Shown: one piece after another, positions 12,201 to 25,800 of the stretch
Layout of the letters: every line of letters begins with the position of its first letter
How positions within the stretch are numbered: position 1 is the stretch's first letter
From: Membranipora membranacea
Lineage: Eukaryota > Bryozoa > Gymnolaemata > Cheilostomatida > Membraniporidae
Length of the DNA: 64,000 nucleotides
Reading direction: 5' to 3'
Assembly: GCA_914767715.1 (NCBI GenBank)
Contig: OU612066.1
Coordinates: 15,381,001 to 15,445,000 of the forward strand
Notes under the pieces: generated by a model
The model's database searches: none
What the model saw: only the letters and a program-made list of their open reading frames with translations
What the model was told of the DNA's origin: nothing
Program-made: the position numbers and the translations under genes

Positions 12201-15200
12201 TGGGCACTTGGGCTTACTTACTGACCATGAGAGGTTTGCATAAGACCCCGTCAACCCTGCCCTCTGGCGAAATGAACAAAGGCTACCTCTTGCTCTACTG
12301 ACTGATCGCGTTCTTGAAAAATATGAGTGGAAAATTAACAAATTCTAAATAGCTGATCACACATGAGCATTCTACTTTTCTTTTTTCTCTAGGTTTACGA
12401 AGATATGAAGGCAAAGGACCATGTTCTGACCGAGCAGGGCTCAACCTATCATGGTTCTCTGACTGACCTCTCTGACAGAGGTCGTGTGGCAGTACTAGAG
12501 TTCACAGCTTCCTCTGTGGCTGTGCTGGAGAGAGAACAGAAATGTAAAGTGGGAATCAGACGCTACGGCAAGAAGGACAATCAAGTGACATTCAGGTAAA
12601 CAGATTTATGGTCAAGCACCTTCCCTCTACTTGTCAAGCACCTGCTAGAAAAATGTGGTGAGGTATGCAGATTTACAGTTAAGCACCTGTTAGGTAAATG
12701 CGGTGGAGTGCTTTGGAATGCTGCTGGTTCATGTTATACAAAAATGTCGCATATTTCTTATTACTTTGATATTATGAAATCAATATATTATGGTGAAGCA
12801 ATATACTGTAATGGCCAAATGAGGAATAATATCCGAATAGATAAGCCACAGCTAGTAGCCTCACTCATTATTCTTCTTATGCGGTAATTATTTAAGTTGG
12901 CAAGTCCTTCACACAACCTTCACCATACGGAATATTATGGTTTTTTTTAAATTTCAACTAAAATTCATTCACTAACCAACCACTAAATGAAACATGGCTT
13001 CAAATATGGTGGTTAAAATTAATTTCCTGATAGCGTGGGTGTTTTCTTTACATGGTGCTTAGGCAGGTTCGGATGATTAATTGTTAGTTATTTCCCAATC
13101 TCTGTCAGACTCAAGTCTGAATAGCTTTGGTTCCAGTTAAATGGTCGGCAAAGAACTTATTGTGATGTGAATTGATTCTGACTAAGGACTGTAAGCTTAT
13201 TTTTAGGTTTCAAATTGTTTTTTGTGTTGCCGCTGAAAAGCAATCGGATATGCCTCTTCAATGCTCTGCCCAGTCCTTGATGTGAAAAATCAATTTTGGT
13301 CCATTAATATAAGCGGATAAGCCTTGTTTTTTGATACCTCGCTGCGTCACAATTAAAAGACTTGCTTATTGATGAATAAGTTTTTATGAACTTTCTTTCA
13401 TGTCATTGACAGCAATTTTATCAGGGAAATTCGATTCTTGCATAGTAACAGGTGTCATACATGGAGATTCAAAGCGTAGTTATCAACGAATTAGGAATAG
13501 TCTCAAATTTTAGCAGCAAAACAAGTATCACCACGCAGTGTATCATTTAACATACTTCACGTATAACTTCACAAATTTATAATGGTCTATTTAGCTATTA
13601 AAGTAAGGGTCATGCCCTTTATCTTGACTCAATTATTATCATTTTTCTATTCAGATTGGAGACAATCGATGGTTCAGCTACTGCAAATGAAGACTACGTA
13701 CCAGTCAAGCAGACTCTGGTCTTCAAACCAGACCAAACTTATATTGAATACGTTGTCGAGATCATCGATGATAATGTCTATGAGCCAGATGAGACTTTCT
13801 TTGTGAAGATGGCTTTGGAGCCCGACCAGGAAGCCATCATGGGGAAAAAGAGCATCAACATGATCACTATCATCAATGATGACGGTAAGCTTTAAAAAAA
13901 TTAGCAAACAATTAATTTATTTGATGAATAGTGCCAAGATATCCCTATCATATTGATAATATGTCAAACTGTCGTCAGCCTGTTTGAAGTTTCTACTTGC
14001 CTGATGTGTATTTCTGTTGATATAATGAAGTTGTTTCCTGACAATTAGTAAGAGGACAACTCCTGTAGGAACAAAAACGGCAAAACAATGAGACATTGAA
14101 CCAAGTAGGAATTCCTTGTTTAAACAGTATTCGTATTATTATTTATGAATCACAATGGTGCTTTCAGAGCCTGGAAACCTGGAGTTTGCCCATCCTAGCT
14201 TCGTATTCAAGGAAAGTGTTGGTAAAGCCATGGTCACTGTAAACAGAGTGAACGGTGCTGACGGCAGGATACAGGTGAACTGGAGAACGGAAGACATGAC
14301 AGCAATAAACGGACGAGACTTTGAAGGTGGAGAAGGAATCCTAACATTCGAGCATGGAGAGATTGCCAAAGCTATCGAGATTCCAATCTACGACGATCAG
14401 GTACGCAAAACGAATATGAATCACATAATTTTGTTTTCTGTGTTCCAGAAATAATGAAATAAGATAATCGAAAAGCTGACTCTACCCTTCTTTTGAGTGG
14501 AGGAGTGTTTGGTGGCTCTCCTGTCCTAACTAACTTCTTTCCAATCTGCATGGTTTGGGTCTAATGTTTTTCATGTGCACCCCATACCACATACAATTCA
14601 AGCAGTCTCCTCAAACAAACCAGTCTGGTAGCTAATGTTTTCTCTGACTTTAAATCTTCTCGCACCAGTTGCGACCATTCAAAGTTGGATAGAGGGTTTG
14701 TTAGATACTACACTTATACCCCCATTAATCGATGACATGGCGTTTTCATCCTGCAGCAATCCGAAAGCATGACAATAAATGTATGTAAAACATATGTAGT
14801 TATAAACTTCCTACCCAAGCGAAGCTTAAATCCATCTGTCTGTCGGTCAGCGAGGGAATTTACATCAAACCACCCGCTACTAAATAAACTACCTTTGAAC
14901 CATTTTTTGTGGGTATAACGTTCTTCCCTCGTCTAAGTCCTTACATGTATTTTATTCAATTCTAGGACAGCACAGTAAGTATACACTGTCGAAATCAAAG
15001 ATTTTGTCCATTTTTAATTGCGTAATCCTTTTCGGTATAATGACTATCCTAGGCCTTCTAGTAGACTCTATAACCAATCTATCTATCCACATGGTACACC
15101 TGGGCATAATCTCTGTGCTACTTCTTGCTTGGTATCTAAAAATGGCGTATCAACTTAACCCTGGGTTTTATTTCACAAATATCACAAATGGGCTCTCTAT

Positions 15201-18200
15201 CAAACATCTGATTGATCATCTGTCTAAGTAAAATTTGATTTGCAAAGCTTTAAAACCTCAATCTTTAGTAAATGAATTGCTTTACTTGGAATTCGGTTCC
15301 TTACTTATTTGTTAGTCACATCAGCCGTCTTCCCTCCCAATTACCTGATTGTCACCCACGATATTCTCGAAAATAATCCAAACCCACATTCATCACAATG
15401 TATCCTTCTTCTGTTTCACACCTTGAAAATTTTGTAAGCAATCAAAGTGGGTATTACAGTGTCAACAATTTCCAAACAGCTACAAACTACTGAATAGCAA
15501 CAAATGCAAACGTAATGTTCGTCTTTACAGCCAATCTTCAAATGCCATAACGTAAACATAAATTTTGTGGTGAACCAACTGTATAAATATGTGCTTGTGT
15601 TTAATTTTTGGTTCATGCATGGAATAGCCAGTAGCTATGACCTCTGATTGGATGTTTTTCTCGAAATCCAAGTCAGAAGTATACAGCACTGGCTAGGCAG
15701 GGAATTTTAGCTTTGGCACTAACTCAAAGGACTTGGTAGCACGTTGAATCATAAGGAATTGTCTCCTCAATTAGACAAGGGAATATAACTCAGGTTTTGA
15801 GTGTTATGTATATAGAAATTTGATTGGTATTTTTATGTTACCTATGTTATATTGCATATAAATGTATCACCCTTCTTCTCTATATAATGTTTAGTTAAAG
15901 GTAACACCATTGTGGTTTGAGAACCAGGTATCGCGCCATCTATATGTTAGTTTGCGACTGATTCAGTGATTCACAATCCTATTGAATTAAAATAAGGGCA
16001 AAATTACAACCAATAGTATGCTTAAACCAACCCCCTGTAAATATATGCTGCTATCCTTTAGAAGATCTCTAAGTACCCCTGCATTACTTCCAGCTCTCAC
16101 AACTGTAATCTGAAGATTGAATTTGTCAGAACATGTTTTGTAGGGTTATCCCAGCATGTCGCAAGTTACAAAGATAGATCATAGTCATGTTGATAACAAA
16201 TCCTTCAAAAGTTTCCTTCCCAACATAACCTTACATTGGTGGTTGTTTCATTATACCAAGTTTAAAATGGCGTAGACGGGCTAGCGATGAACTGTGTCAA
16301 TAGCTACTTTCAGCTTTTAAGTTGCCACTCAGAACATCCTTTAGGTGGTTAGAATATTCAGCTCAACAACTGGTCGCAGCATTACTATAGGCTCTAGTTG
16401 CCTTGTAAAATCAACCAATATTGTTTATAAAATTATTTGTGAGCTCCATCTCTTCATTCTGTAGGATGCAGAGAAGGACGAACATTTCAAGGTAATCTTA
16501 TCAGACCCAACTGATGGAGCTCAGCTAGGAAGTAAAATCAAGACAGTCATCACTATTGTGAACGACGAAGGTTTGTTGCAGATCTATAAATCTCTTGACA
16601 ATTACCAAATCATATCAAGTTTGTTCCAGTTTGCCTGTAATGTGGTTGGTCTCCCTCTACTGTTGCCACTCAGGAGAGGGAAAAACTCTAAATGAAGGCT
16701 GATTGAGTCAAAATCTAGCCAGGCCAGACCAGTCTTGCGAACCATTACATTGTCTGTAAACATATGGCATTTAGCAACATTTGTATTTTTCTCTTTCAGA
16801 TTACCAGGGTATAGTATCTCGACTGGTTAACCTAACAAGCCTGAATGTTGATGCTCTCAAAGTAGACAGCGCCACCTATGCTCAGCAGTTTGAGAACGCT
16901 ATGAACGTGAACGGAGGAGATCTGGAATCAGCCACGAGCTTTGACTACCTTATGCACTTTGTTACTTTCTGGTGGAAGGTAAGTCATTTCATAAAAAAAT
17001 TATTTTTGGATTCAACCAGAGATTTGAGTAGTTTTTGCCCATGCTCTGGTAAATACAGCATAAATGATTTAGACCAAAGAAATGTTGTACGCAGAAACAA
17101 GCCAAATCATTTTTCCCATTTTTCATGACCCGTTTCAACAACCTTTGTACTTAGCCATTTTAATGCTTTTGCTGTTTATTTTTTATGTGAGCATCCGATT
17201 CTAGCAGTTATGATACTGAATGCAATCAGTCTACTGCACTGCCTAGTGGAATTATTCACAGACACATCCCGAGTATGTTCGGTCGTTCACTTCACATACG
17301 AACAGACAATGGTACACTCAAAGGGACACTCAAATTCAACTCTATTGCCAATCATCACTAATGCATTTTTGATGTCTTGTTTTGCAGATATTCTTTGCGA
17401 TCATACCACCTGTTCATTTCTGCGGAGGATGGCTTACATTCGGTGTTGCTTTAATATTCATGATTATTATGACTGTGATTGTTGGAGACTTAGCCTCTAT
17501 ATTTGGATGTCTTTGCGGGTTGGAGAAATCTATCACAGCTATTACAATCGTAGCCTTAGGTAAGCAAACCTTTCAAAAGAATGTATATTTTCTATTTTTT
17601 TTAGTATTGTTTATACTACAATCTCTATTATGATCACTTGTGTATTTGCATTTGAACGGTATAAATGACTGAGCAATGATGTGTTTTGAATTTTGACTGT
17701 ATGTATCTTCAAGAGATACAACTTTGGTATTGACCCAATGTTTATCAACAGTTGACAGTCTTTAATAGCATAAGTGAAGCCCTCCCTACGTTTGTTGTTT
17801 GAACATTTGAAGGTGGAATGTCAAAAAATCCCGGCAATGAACATTTCAATATTATGCTAAAATTAACAAATTTTCCATTTTGTTCTTCTGTTGTTTTTCC
17901 AGGTACCAGTTTACCAGATTTGTTTGCTAGTAAACAGGCAGCTACAAGTGAGGCGACAGCTGATAACTCAGTAGGAAATGTAACAGGAAGTAACTCAGTC
18001 AATGTGTTCCTCGGACTTGGATTACCCTGGACGTTAGCTGCTATCTATCATTATGTTAGAACTGTAAGTCCCCTTTGGAGAGCTGTATGTAGTAGTATTG
18101 GTGAACTCTATGTTTCCTATAAATTAGAATTTATTACCCCAATGAGCAATCAGTCAAAAGGCAACCTGTTAACTTGACATCATTGTGAATACCTAATCTG

Positions 18201-18704
18201 ACCAAGAACAACAGAAAAACCTCTCAAATGCCGTGATGACAATGGATTATAAATGACTCAATATGACTATATAGTACTGACACCATTCACATATTAGAGT
18301 TGTCTCACTTACTTAAAGTTGCAGACAATTCCTAGGCATTACTGTAACAGGACTGTAACAGCTGGAAGTTGGAACTTCATGATAACAATGATGCTGAACA
18401 TGTTGACTAACCGACATCTAAATGACATCTAAATGACATCTAACTGACATCTTCTCCTCTTTTACAGGGTGATTCCTTTTATGTACCAGCTGGAGATCTG
18501 GCATTCAGTGTGCTGCTCTACTCCATATTCGCCGTTATTTGTCTGGGTATTCTAATCTTCAGGCATTATGTGTTCCCGAAAGGAGAGCTCGGCGGTGCCA
18601 CGTGGTTCAAATATCTTTGCGCAACCATCATGGTCATTATGTGGCTTCTGTACATCGTCATCTCATCGCTACAAGTCAGGAAGAAAATTCAGTCTCCCTT
18701 TTAG
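6225..18704 (+). CDS. NCX: Na+/Ca2+ exchanger (SLC8/NCX)
   Basis: Plasma-membrane antiporter exchanging Na+ for Ca2+. Exons: 6225-6951, optional 7198-7203, 7656-7937, 8446-8534, 11104-11271, 12393-12595, 13655-13884, 14168-14400, optional 14757-14780 and 14966-14974, 16465-16570, 16800-16978, 17388-17559, 17903-18063, 18468-18704. All phases agree. The core product is 928 aa, close to the family's usual 900-970. Alpha-1 repeat: ALGSSAPEI (about 112-120) and GSAAFN (about 144-149). The large cytosolic loop carries a KSP-repeat segment, then two Calx-beta domains (CBD1 from 12393-13884, CBD2 from 14168-16570) with acidic IIDD and INDD motifs. Alpha-2 is [10 protein letters not shown] with [10 protein letters not shown]. 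The start is ATG 6225 (AAGATGA context); an in-frame TAG at 6201 rules out an upstream signal-peptide exon in this transcript. An NIT glycosylation site lies near residue 12. Family assignment is certain; splice details are inferred. Confidence 0.95.
7198..7203 (+). CDS. Candidate 6-nt microexon of NCX
   Basis: AACGAC sits between a strong acceptor (TTTTTGCAG) and a consensus donor (GTAAGTG). The preceding exon ends in phase 1, so inclusion reads G|AA CGA C|AT and adds two residues without shifting the frame. It lies at the start of the cytosolic loop, just after the fifth membrane segment region. The splice signals are seen; use of such a tiny exon is inference. Confidence 0.35.
7656..7937 (+). 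CDS. NCX loop exon encoding Lys-rich KSP repeats
   Basis: This exon adds 94 residues to the cytosolic loop before CBD1. It is entered after TTTGTTTTGAG at 7655 in phase 1 and left at G|GTAACT (7938) in phase 1, matching both neighbouring exons exactly. It encodes five KSP motifs in degenerate repeats such as KPKSPVKG; four read SP-x-K, the full CDK phosphorylation consensus. The repeats have no counterpart in vertebrate NCX loops as I know them. Equivalent in-phase donors occur at 7749, 7821 and 7902, so shorter forms are possible. It was identified from frame and phase agreement, not homology. The frame stays open past the donor to 8206, so a retained-intron form would end there. Confidence 0.7.
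9625..9649. repeat. 25-bp palindrome
   Basis: CAAGGAGTTAGA and TCTAACTCCTTG are perfect inverse complements around one central base, inside an NCX intron. The size resembles the other short palindromes here, but I found no second copy. Confidence 0.55.
10604..10740. mobile_element. Fold-back TIR element with 9-bp TSD (family TAG-1, copy 1)
   Basis: Nearly the whole 137-bp element is an inverted repeat. Its arms run inward from TAGTTTAAGTGCTC and include GGGATAGCTGGTAG and TTCATTATCA. It is flanked by GGAGGAATT (10595-10603) and GGAGGGATT (10741-10749), an apparent 9-bp target duplication with one mismatch. There is no coding capacity. It lies in an NCX intron. The duplication length suggests mobilisation by a Mutator-like transposase (inference). 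Confidence 0.75.
14757..14780 (+). CDS. Candidate 24-nt cassette microexon in NCX CBD2
   Basis: The segment follows CATCCTGCAG and precedes GTATGT. It is 24 nt with no stop and encodes QSESMTIN. The exon before it ends in phase 0 and the one after begins in phase 0, so inclusion keeps the frame. It falls inside the second Calx-beta domain, the region where animal NCX genes are known to use small alternative exons. Inclusion is inferred, not shown. Confidence 0.4.
14966..14974 (+). CDS. Candidate 9-nt microexon in NCX CBD2
   Basis: GACAGCACA lies between TTCAATTCTAG and GTAAGT, encodes DST and is phase 0 at both ends, so it can be included or skipped freely. It sits in the same intron as the 24-nt candidate and interrupts the CBD2 loop after YDDQ. 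Confidence 0.45.
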
Positions 18705-19887
18705 CTCAAGCATCATGGATCATCATGGACATGAATTTACTGATTGAACAAACAAGGAAAATGTAGATCAACTCTTGCTAGTCAAACTAACGCCTTTGCA
18801 TCTTCTACGCCATAGACTGCTTATCTCTAATTAACTGCTGATAGGATCGATGTTTAGTATCTAGACAAGGTTGCGTAGATATACAAACACTGAATTCGAC
18901 GAGTATCAATCCCGGAACCTCTTCTCCTTGAGTGAGGCTCCTTAAGTATGCTGACACAGGACTTATTATAGATATTTTCTGACGCGCCCATCAGGAGCCT
19001 TTGCCTTCTTAAAATCTGGTCATTAAATCTGACCAAATTTCCAATTTTCTTCTTCTCTCTTACCTGGTGTTGTTTGAGACCTATGGACATAGCTGTTCTA
19101 GAGTTCAGCGAAGCCCATAAAATGACTGTTTATTATCCAAGTCGGCATGAATTTGAGAACTCTCAGACTAAAAGTTTTTCACGCTATTGTTTTGCTGTGC
19201 ACACCATCAGTGTCAATAGGTCATATGGTTGTTTTCTCGTAAAATAACTTGCACATCAAAAGTAGCCATTCTCATATAGATGTCAGTCTATCGAATGGTT
19301 GCTTCATTAACACACAGATTGGAGGCAATATGTTGTGATAATTCCTATAAAATTTTTCAACTTTCTATCCATGGAAACATACTCTACATTTAGACATTGA
19401 TAAGTAATATGCCGGTTAACTATTTTTTCTAGGTTCAAGTCACTTATTCCTTATAATTATTATTCCTACTATTTTGAATATATAACTTAGCACCATATTT
19501 CTCTTCTAAGTAATTTTTTTATGAATTTCATTATAAATTTCAAATAAACAACTGCTACAAAAATAAAAATTATAAGCAAGGCAGTGAACAATAGTTTGAG
19601 TTCATTAAGTGCAAATGCTCAGACAGCCAATTTAGATGCAACTTCTCCATATGTAACCACATGAGCTTTCAAACCATAAAAATATAAATACTTATATTCA
19701 TGTTACAAACTGAATGAGCTGAAGTAATGATATGCTCATCTCTGAAAAATGGGAGGGACTGGTGTTGGTATGGCAATTAGCAGCACCAATAGTGGCATAC
19801 ACCATTTTAAACAGTGAAATAATCCTGTGTGGCACTTCACTGCATTACATAATACTTGAGTAAAAAAAGCAGATGAAAAACACAAAG
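18705..19887. other. Convergent 3' region between NCX and CHT
   Basis: This stretch follows the NCX stop codon and precedes, on the opposite strand, the CHT stop codon. It holds a polyadenylation hexamer AATAAA at 19543-19548 in the sense of NCX, giving a 3' UTR of about 0.85 kb. I see no canonical hexamer on the minus strand for CHT. No further exon is apparent. Confidence 0.55.
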
Positions 19888-22800
19888 CTAGTGGTCAAAC
19901 TCTTGGAAAGGAATAGATTGCTTTGATGAATCATCGACCATAGGTTTCTCTGTTGCTGAGCCTGTTGAACCATTGAATGAGACTGCTGGATCTTGGGAGT
20001 CGTCCGATACTTTCCACACAGGATGGGCGCACCTGAGAATGTCGTATTTTGGCCCTAATCTGGTTATAAGTATCTTGGCTATGAATGATACGCTGACTGT
20101 GATGAGAATGGACAGCAGCATTGTGACTGTGCGGAACGGAAATAATTGCATATTCATATCTTTGCTGAAATAGGGGAATTTTATAGCCGCAGGTAGGCCT
20201 AACAAGCCTTCTCCAGCTCCGAGACGAAGTATTAGGCTCACAACATAACCTTCAAATAAAAAAGTAATACATGTACACAGTAACTGATACTCAAAAAATC
20301 CTTTTCAAGTGTCTTCAACCAAAATAGCCCTGTGTATTCCAAAAATGATGCCAACCTGCTGGTTATGGGTAGGGCTTAGGTATTAGTAGGAGCCCAGAGC
20401 TCACTAGACCAGGGTTATAGTAAAGAAGACTGCAGGAAACTAGCAGGACGCTTTTATCTAGGCACCCATTCTTTTGGTTGCTTTAGCTGACGAGCTAGCA
20501 GAAAACAGCAGGGAGGTCGATCTCAACAACATGCACCTGATACCTTATATGGAAATACTACCTAAGATTGTTCAGCGTAGGAGGTCACATCAAAATTGGA
20601 TCAACCACCATTCACTAAAAAAATATAGCGCTTTTGCGTCACATTGATGGTGAAATGTTATTCTCGGCGTTAACGGTGTTACAATAAGTGTATTACAGTA
20701 AATTATCTTACCCACTAAAGCTCCGTATCCATTGGCCACAGGTATAAACAGTGAGCATATCAGCTGAGGTAGAGTGGCTACAAATACTATATCGGCAGCT
20801 AGTATAAATAAGCCTGATATGGTGAGATTATTTGGAGAGATCAGTGCCACTAAAGTTGAGATAGCTCCCACTAGTACTATACATATTTTCAACACAATGC
20901 TCAGCTCAAAAGGTGATGCCTAAAATATGTACAATATTATTAACTAGATGATAGACATTGACGCTTCATAATGGATATCCTATAACTACATGTAAAAAAG
21001 ATGGACCACCAAAAACACACATGAATGCACATCTTTACCTAACATTTTTTTACACCATGTTTCAATACCAGTTGTCAACATACAATACCAAAATCAAGAT
21101 GGTACATTGTTGAAACCTAGAAGTTAGGAGAACATACCTTTGGTCTTATTTTCATGTAGACATTATTTGTGAACATAGAGCTTGATCCTAGAATAGCACT
21201 GTCAGTCGATGACATGACCGCAGCTGCAATGGCTCCAAGTCCTGCAACATTGACAATTTACATGGTGAACATAATTTTATATGTTTTTATTGATGAAACA
21301 TAGTAAGCCAGTAGTTGTCCATTTTCTGTACATGAATGACAACTCCAATCTCCTTTGGTACTTGACAAGCCTACATATCTTGTTGGTATAGATAGAACTT
21401 GGGTAATGAATGATTCCTGCGGTTTTTTCTTTTTCACAGCTGCGTTGTGCCAGCTGTCAGTTATGTATCAACATTAAAAATTTGTACAACGTCATTTTCA
21501 ACGTATAATCGCTTATAGCTATTGACGATAGCTATTGACGATAGCTATTGACGATAGCTATTGAAGATAGCTATTGAAGATAGCTATTGAAGATAGCACT
21601 GACGACCCACCTATGATTGAGACAACTGGGGGAGTAAACTCTCTAACCACCAGTGGAAGAGTCAAACTTTTATCATTATACTGAGTTTCATTCAGTCCTG
21701 TTGCTGCCCAATCTACAATATAAATGTTTGCAATTATCAGTATTCACTTGTGCAATTGAGAAATAGAAGTAGTTGAATAACAAGAAGTTACAGATCCGAA
21801 AGTTAGTGGGATCTTGACGTTACTGGGGTAACATGTCCTTATAACCAAACACAACATGTCCTCCAAACACAAAGCGTTATCATTTTTATCCAAAATAAAA
21901 AGTGTTTATATATAATATATAGGTAACTTCTTGCAAACCTGTACAAAGGTCTCAAACCAATTTTATAGTGAGGTGATTGCTAGTGACTCCCATTTAAATT
22001 CCATTTATTCATCAAACATCAACTCGCCTAGAGAGCCCCCCTCCCCCCTTCAAACCATTTATTCATTTTAAAAAATCACACGATGAACATACCAACAGTG
22101 GCACCAACAACTCCAAGGCATATGGGCGGAACAGCACAGACAAGAGAAGATAATCCAGCCAGCATCGAGAGTCGTCTCGCATCATTCACAGAGGATACAG
22201 ATAGTACTCGCTGGAAGTAGGACTGCCAAGGTATACTACCCAAAGTCTAAAAATAAAATAAACAATTAAAGGACTGACCTGTTGTCAACAACGAAGGAAG
22301 TTCAATGAGAATATGCTGGGGTGAATCTGCACTATTATGGAGTAAAGTGACACTGGTTTGTTTTCATCATAACATATATTTTTGGATAACTGTTTCAAAT
22401 AAGAATTGGAGTACAAGATGATTCATCACAAGCGAATGTCAACTGATGACCACCACAATACACGTGTGTACATTGGGAGATGGGCATGTTTTGTAACCAA
22501 ATTTTCTTTAAAAATATAATATCAGGGGGGTCTTTCAATAAGAAACAGCCAAAATCTCAATCTGTTCACTCACTCAGTGAGTGAGTGATACCTGCTAGGC
22601 TCTCGCTTTCAAATCGCTCAGTCGTTGATCGAACTATATACATTCTGAGTGAGCGATTTGGGAACGAATTTGTCTATTGAAAGACCAAGTGAGTGATAAT
22701 TTTGAGCGATGATATAGTGTTAGCTCGCTTTAGTAAAGCAATGATTAAAGCATCGCTTTTTCTAATTGAAAGACACCCCAAGATAAGAAAGTGATACCTA

Positions 22801-25800
22801 ACAAAAGAGGTTACTTATATATATTTTGAATAGCTAGCCAACATTAAGTCACCCTCATAACTAGCCATACACTATGTTTCCAAGGTTCGATTTTGTAAGG
22901 AATTCGGGAGTAATCGCCCCATGGAAATGGCATTAAAATCAAATTCCGATTGTGACGAATGACTTTTTGGACGCGAATATCCATACCGTGTTTCTTCGTT
23001 CGGTTTCCTAATTGGCGGTGGGCTGAATGGTTAGCGCGCTTGCACACAATGCCTTAAAAGGGATTACACGCGGGAGGCCGGGGTTCAAGTCCCGGCCGCG
23101 GCAGATTCTTTTCATGTTTTTCCCATCATGGGAATGGTTAGAATCCAGTGGATTATAACCATTCGAAATTGGAGTGAACCACAAAATCGAAGCATGGAAC
23201 CATAGTGATTGTAAACTCCTCTAAAGTAAACTGATTGCAGACCTACTCACCATAGCCACAGCGAGGTCAGCCCAGAACCCGGCCATGTTAGGTTGTATAG
23301 ATCCTAACCAGCTGACCCCTGTCCCATTGTTATTATAGACACTATCATACAGTTTGGGTTTGACATCTGGATGTGTCATAACAAATGGTGTAACCACGGC
23401 CTGAAATAAAATGTATACGTTACTCTTAATTACGTGTATTGACATATTTAAGAATTAAAACAATGAAGCTCTTGCCAGTTTCTCAAGAGCCAAAACAAAA
23501 AAAGTAGCCGCGTTACAAGGCTACCAAAAATTTAATTAACAATGTACTTTTGGCTTGCATAAAGCCAAAATGAACTGTGAATTTTTGTTTTCTCTCAGAT
23601 GTATATGAAAGTGTGACGGCACCACTGGTTCAAAATTGTCTCGTTAAGTTTGATATTAAGGAAAACAATTAATTTGATAGATTTGATGCTATAGAAACGG
23701 CAAAGAGTGAGACAGCTCTCTCTAGAAAAGTGGCCAAAGTGGTTTTTGTGGTTATTGGCTGGTCATCAAAATCATACTGACTCTCGTGATCTGACTGGGC
23801 ATGTAGATCACTGATAAACTAGGCTATCATTACCACAAAGTAGGTGTCGTAAGGCTAAGCATGCATCATGCGTGACTTGAATTTGCGCATGTGTAAGCAC
23901 AATGAGTTTAGTTTGGGTTCTGATTGCAACTTTGGAAAGAGGAAATGGGATACCCCCTGCATAAACTGCAAATCAAATTCAGCTAATAGTGACAATAGAA
24001 GATAACTCTTTCTAACACTCCGCACGCATATGGCAGTGTGCCACCAGAGCAGGTAGCCAATCAGATGGCTTCGGAATTCTGAGACTCAATTTTGCAGAGA
24101 TCAGCTCATGCCCAGAGCTGAGCATGCGCAGAATGCATCAAAATCACAAAATATGTCATATCATATCAAAATTCTAATTGTCTACCAACGAGTTCGTTTT
24201 AACGCAAACAGTTCTGTAGTAGTCCACAGAAAATGGAAAATATATTGATAAATGTTTTTTTGATTACTGTTCTTCGGGTTGTGTTTTTCGGAGTAATCTT
24301 CCTTGAATATTTACAGATGAGACCTTACTTTTGCAAAGTGGAATATCTCATTGGCTCTATGGGATATCCACACTTTTGATAGATGTGTGGCTACAGTAGT
24401 TTTGTGCCCTGTTATTGTGGGTACGGGCTGGTCATCAAATACACTAACCATGGCAAATCTGATCACAATTTGTAACATCTTCTAGTGAGTATGTTCCGGT
24501 GCAAACAGTTTTGTAGTACAGATATATATATAATCTATTGAGTAATAATGTTTTATCATAGATTTATATTCTTTGGAAATGGGATATTGTTGGGTTTAAT
24601 TTACAGCTGGCATAGGGGACATTGCCCCACCACCATTCCAAAAAAACATCAACAAGTCTACCAATCTATATCAAACATATTTACCAGTCCACCAATCAGA
24701 AAGATGAGTTCTACAATGTCAGTATAAGCCACAGATACCATCTGTCCAATCAGAGTGTAGAATACAGCTACAGCGGCAGACAATATCACAGCCATAACTA
24801 TATTTATTCCTATTATCACGTGCAGACTGGTACCTGAAAAAAAATGGAGGTTTTATCATGATATTTCCTAGAATTAAAAATCCATCTTTACATTTTTCAT
24901 ATTCTATAGTAGTGCTTCCCCAATGGCATGCATCCAAGTGAGATGTTTGAAGCGAAACACTTTCCAAAGTATCCTCATTTACATATACATAAATTAGGCA
25001 TTAGAAGACCAAATCCAATGCAGTTGTCTATGTCATGTGTGAAAACCCTGAACACGTCTGCCAAAACTACTTGGTACAATATTGTACGCTGTTATCTTGT
25101 CTGAGTTATTAGCTAGCAGAATTTATTTGAGAATATTCTTCAACTTACCAAGAGCAGCTAGTATGGAAGCTGACCATAGGATATCTCCTAAAAGGCTGGC
25201 AAGATATATAAGAGCTGTCACCACAGAGCCATAACTCCGCTCCATCGGGTCCAGCAAAGTTCTGTATTTCTTTCTTCTCATTGACGGAGCGAATACTAGC
25301 CCACCTAAAACAGATCAACATGCATTTCATCGTGACTGTTCAAACTCAGGGATGTATCATTTTTTAACATTATTTTGTATTTTTACTATCTGGAATGAGG
25401 GAGTCTGTTGATTACACCATTATAAAAAGTGAAACAGAGCCATCACTTTCACTGGCATAACATAGTTCATTCCATAAGTAAACATGTACTGTTATTGTGC
25501 ACGTGCATGTAGATAAAGTCATCCATCAATGTCTCTAAACAGTTGACAACTTGAAAACTTTGGGTGATTTTTCTTGGCATGGCTCACGAGTGACACAATC
25601 TTTAAAATCGTTGACAGTGATTACAGTTTAATTACATCTTCCCACCAGCGATTATGTATATCCTTCATGAGGCCAGCTCATGGCAGCGATATGAAGACAT
25701 GTGCAATTAATTTCATAGGTCAGCATACTGGACATAAGGATGACACAAGCCTAGCTTAGACAGGGTCTCATTAAAAATCAAAATGATAACTTTGGGTCAT

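Noticed and set aside
21515-21597. CRISPR-like array
   Set aside because: The repeats are directly adjacent 13-mers without spacers, in a eukaryotic intron: a minisatellite.
23014-23103. Functional tRNA gene
   Set aside because: The acceptor stem has several mismatches, the T stem one, and no convincing anticodon stem forms; better read as tRNA-derived repeat.
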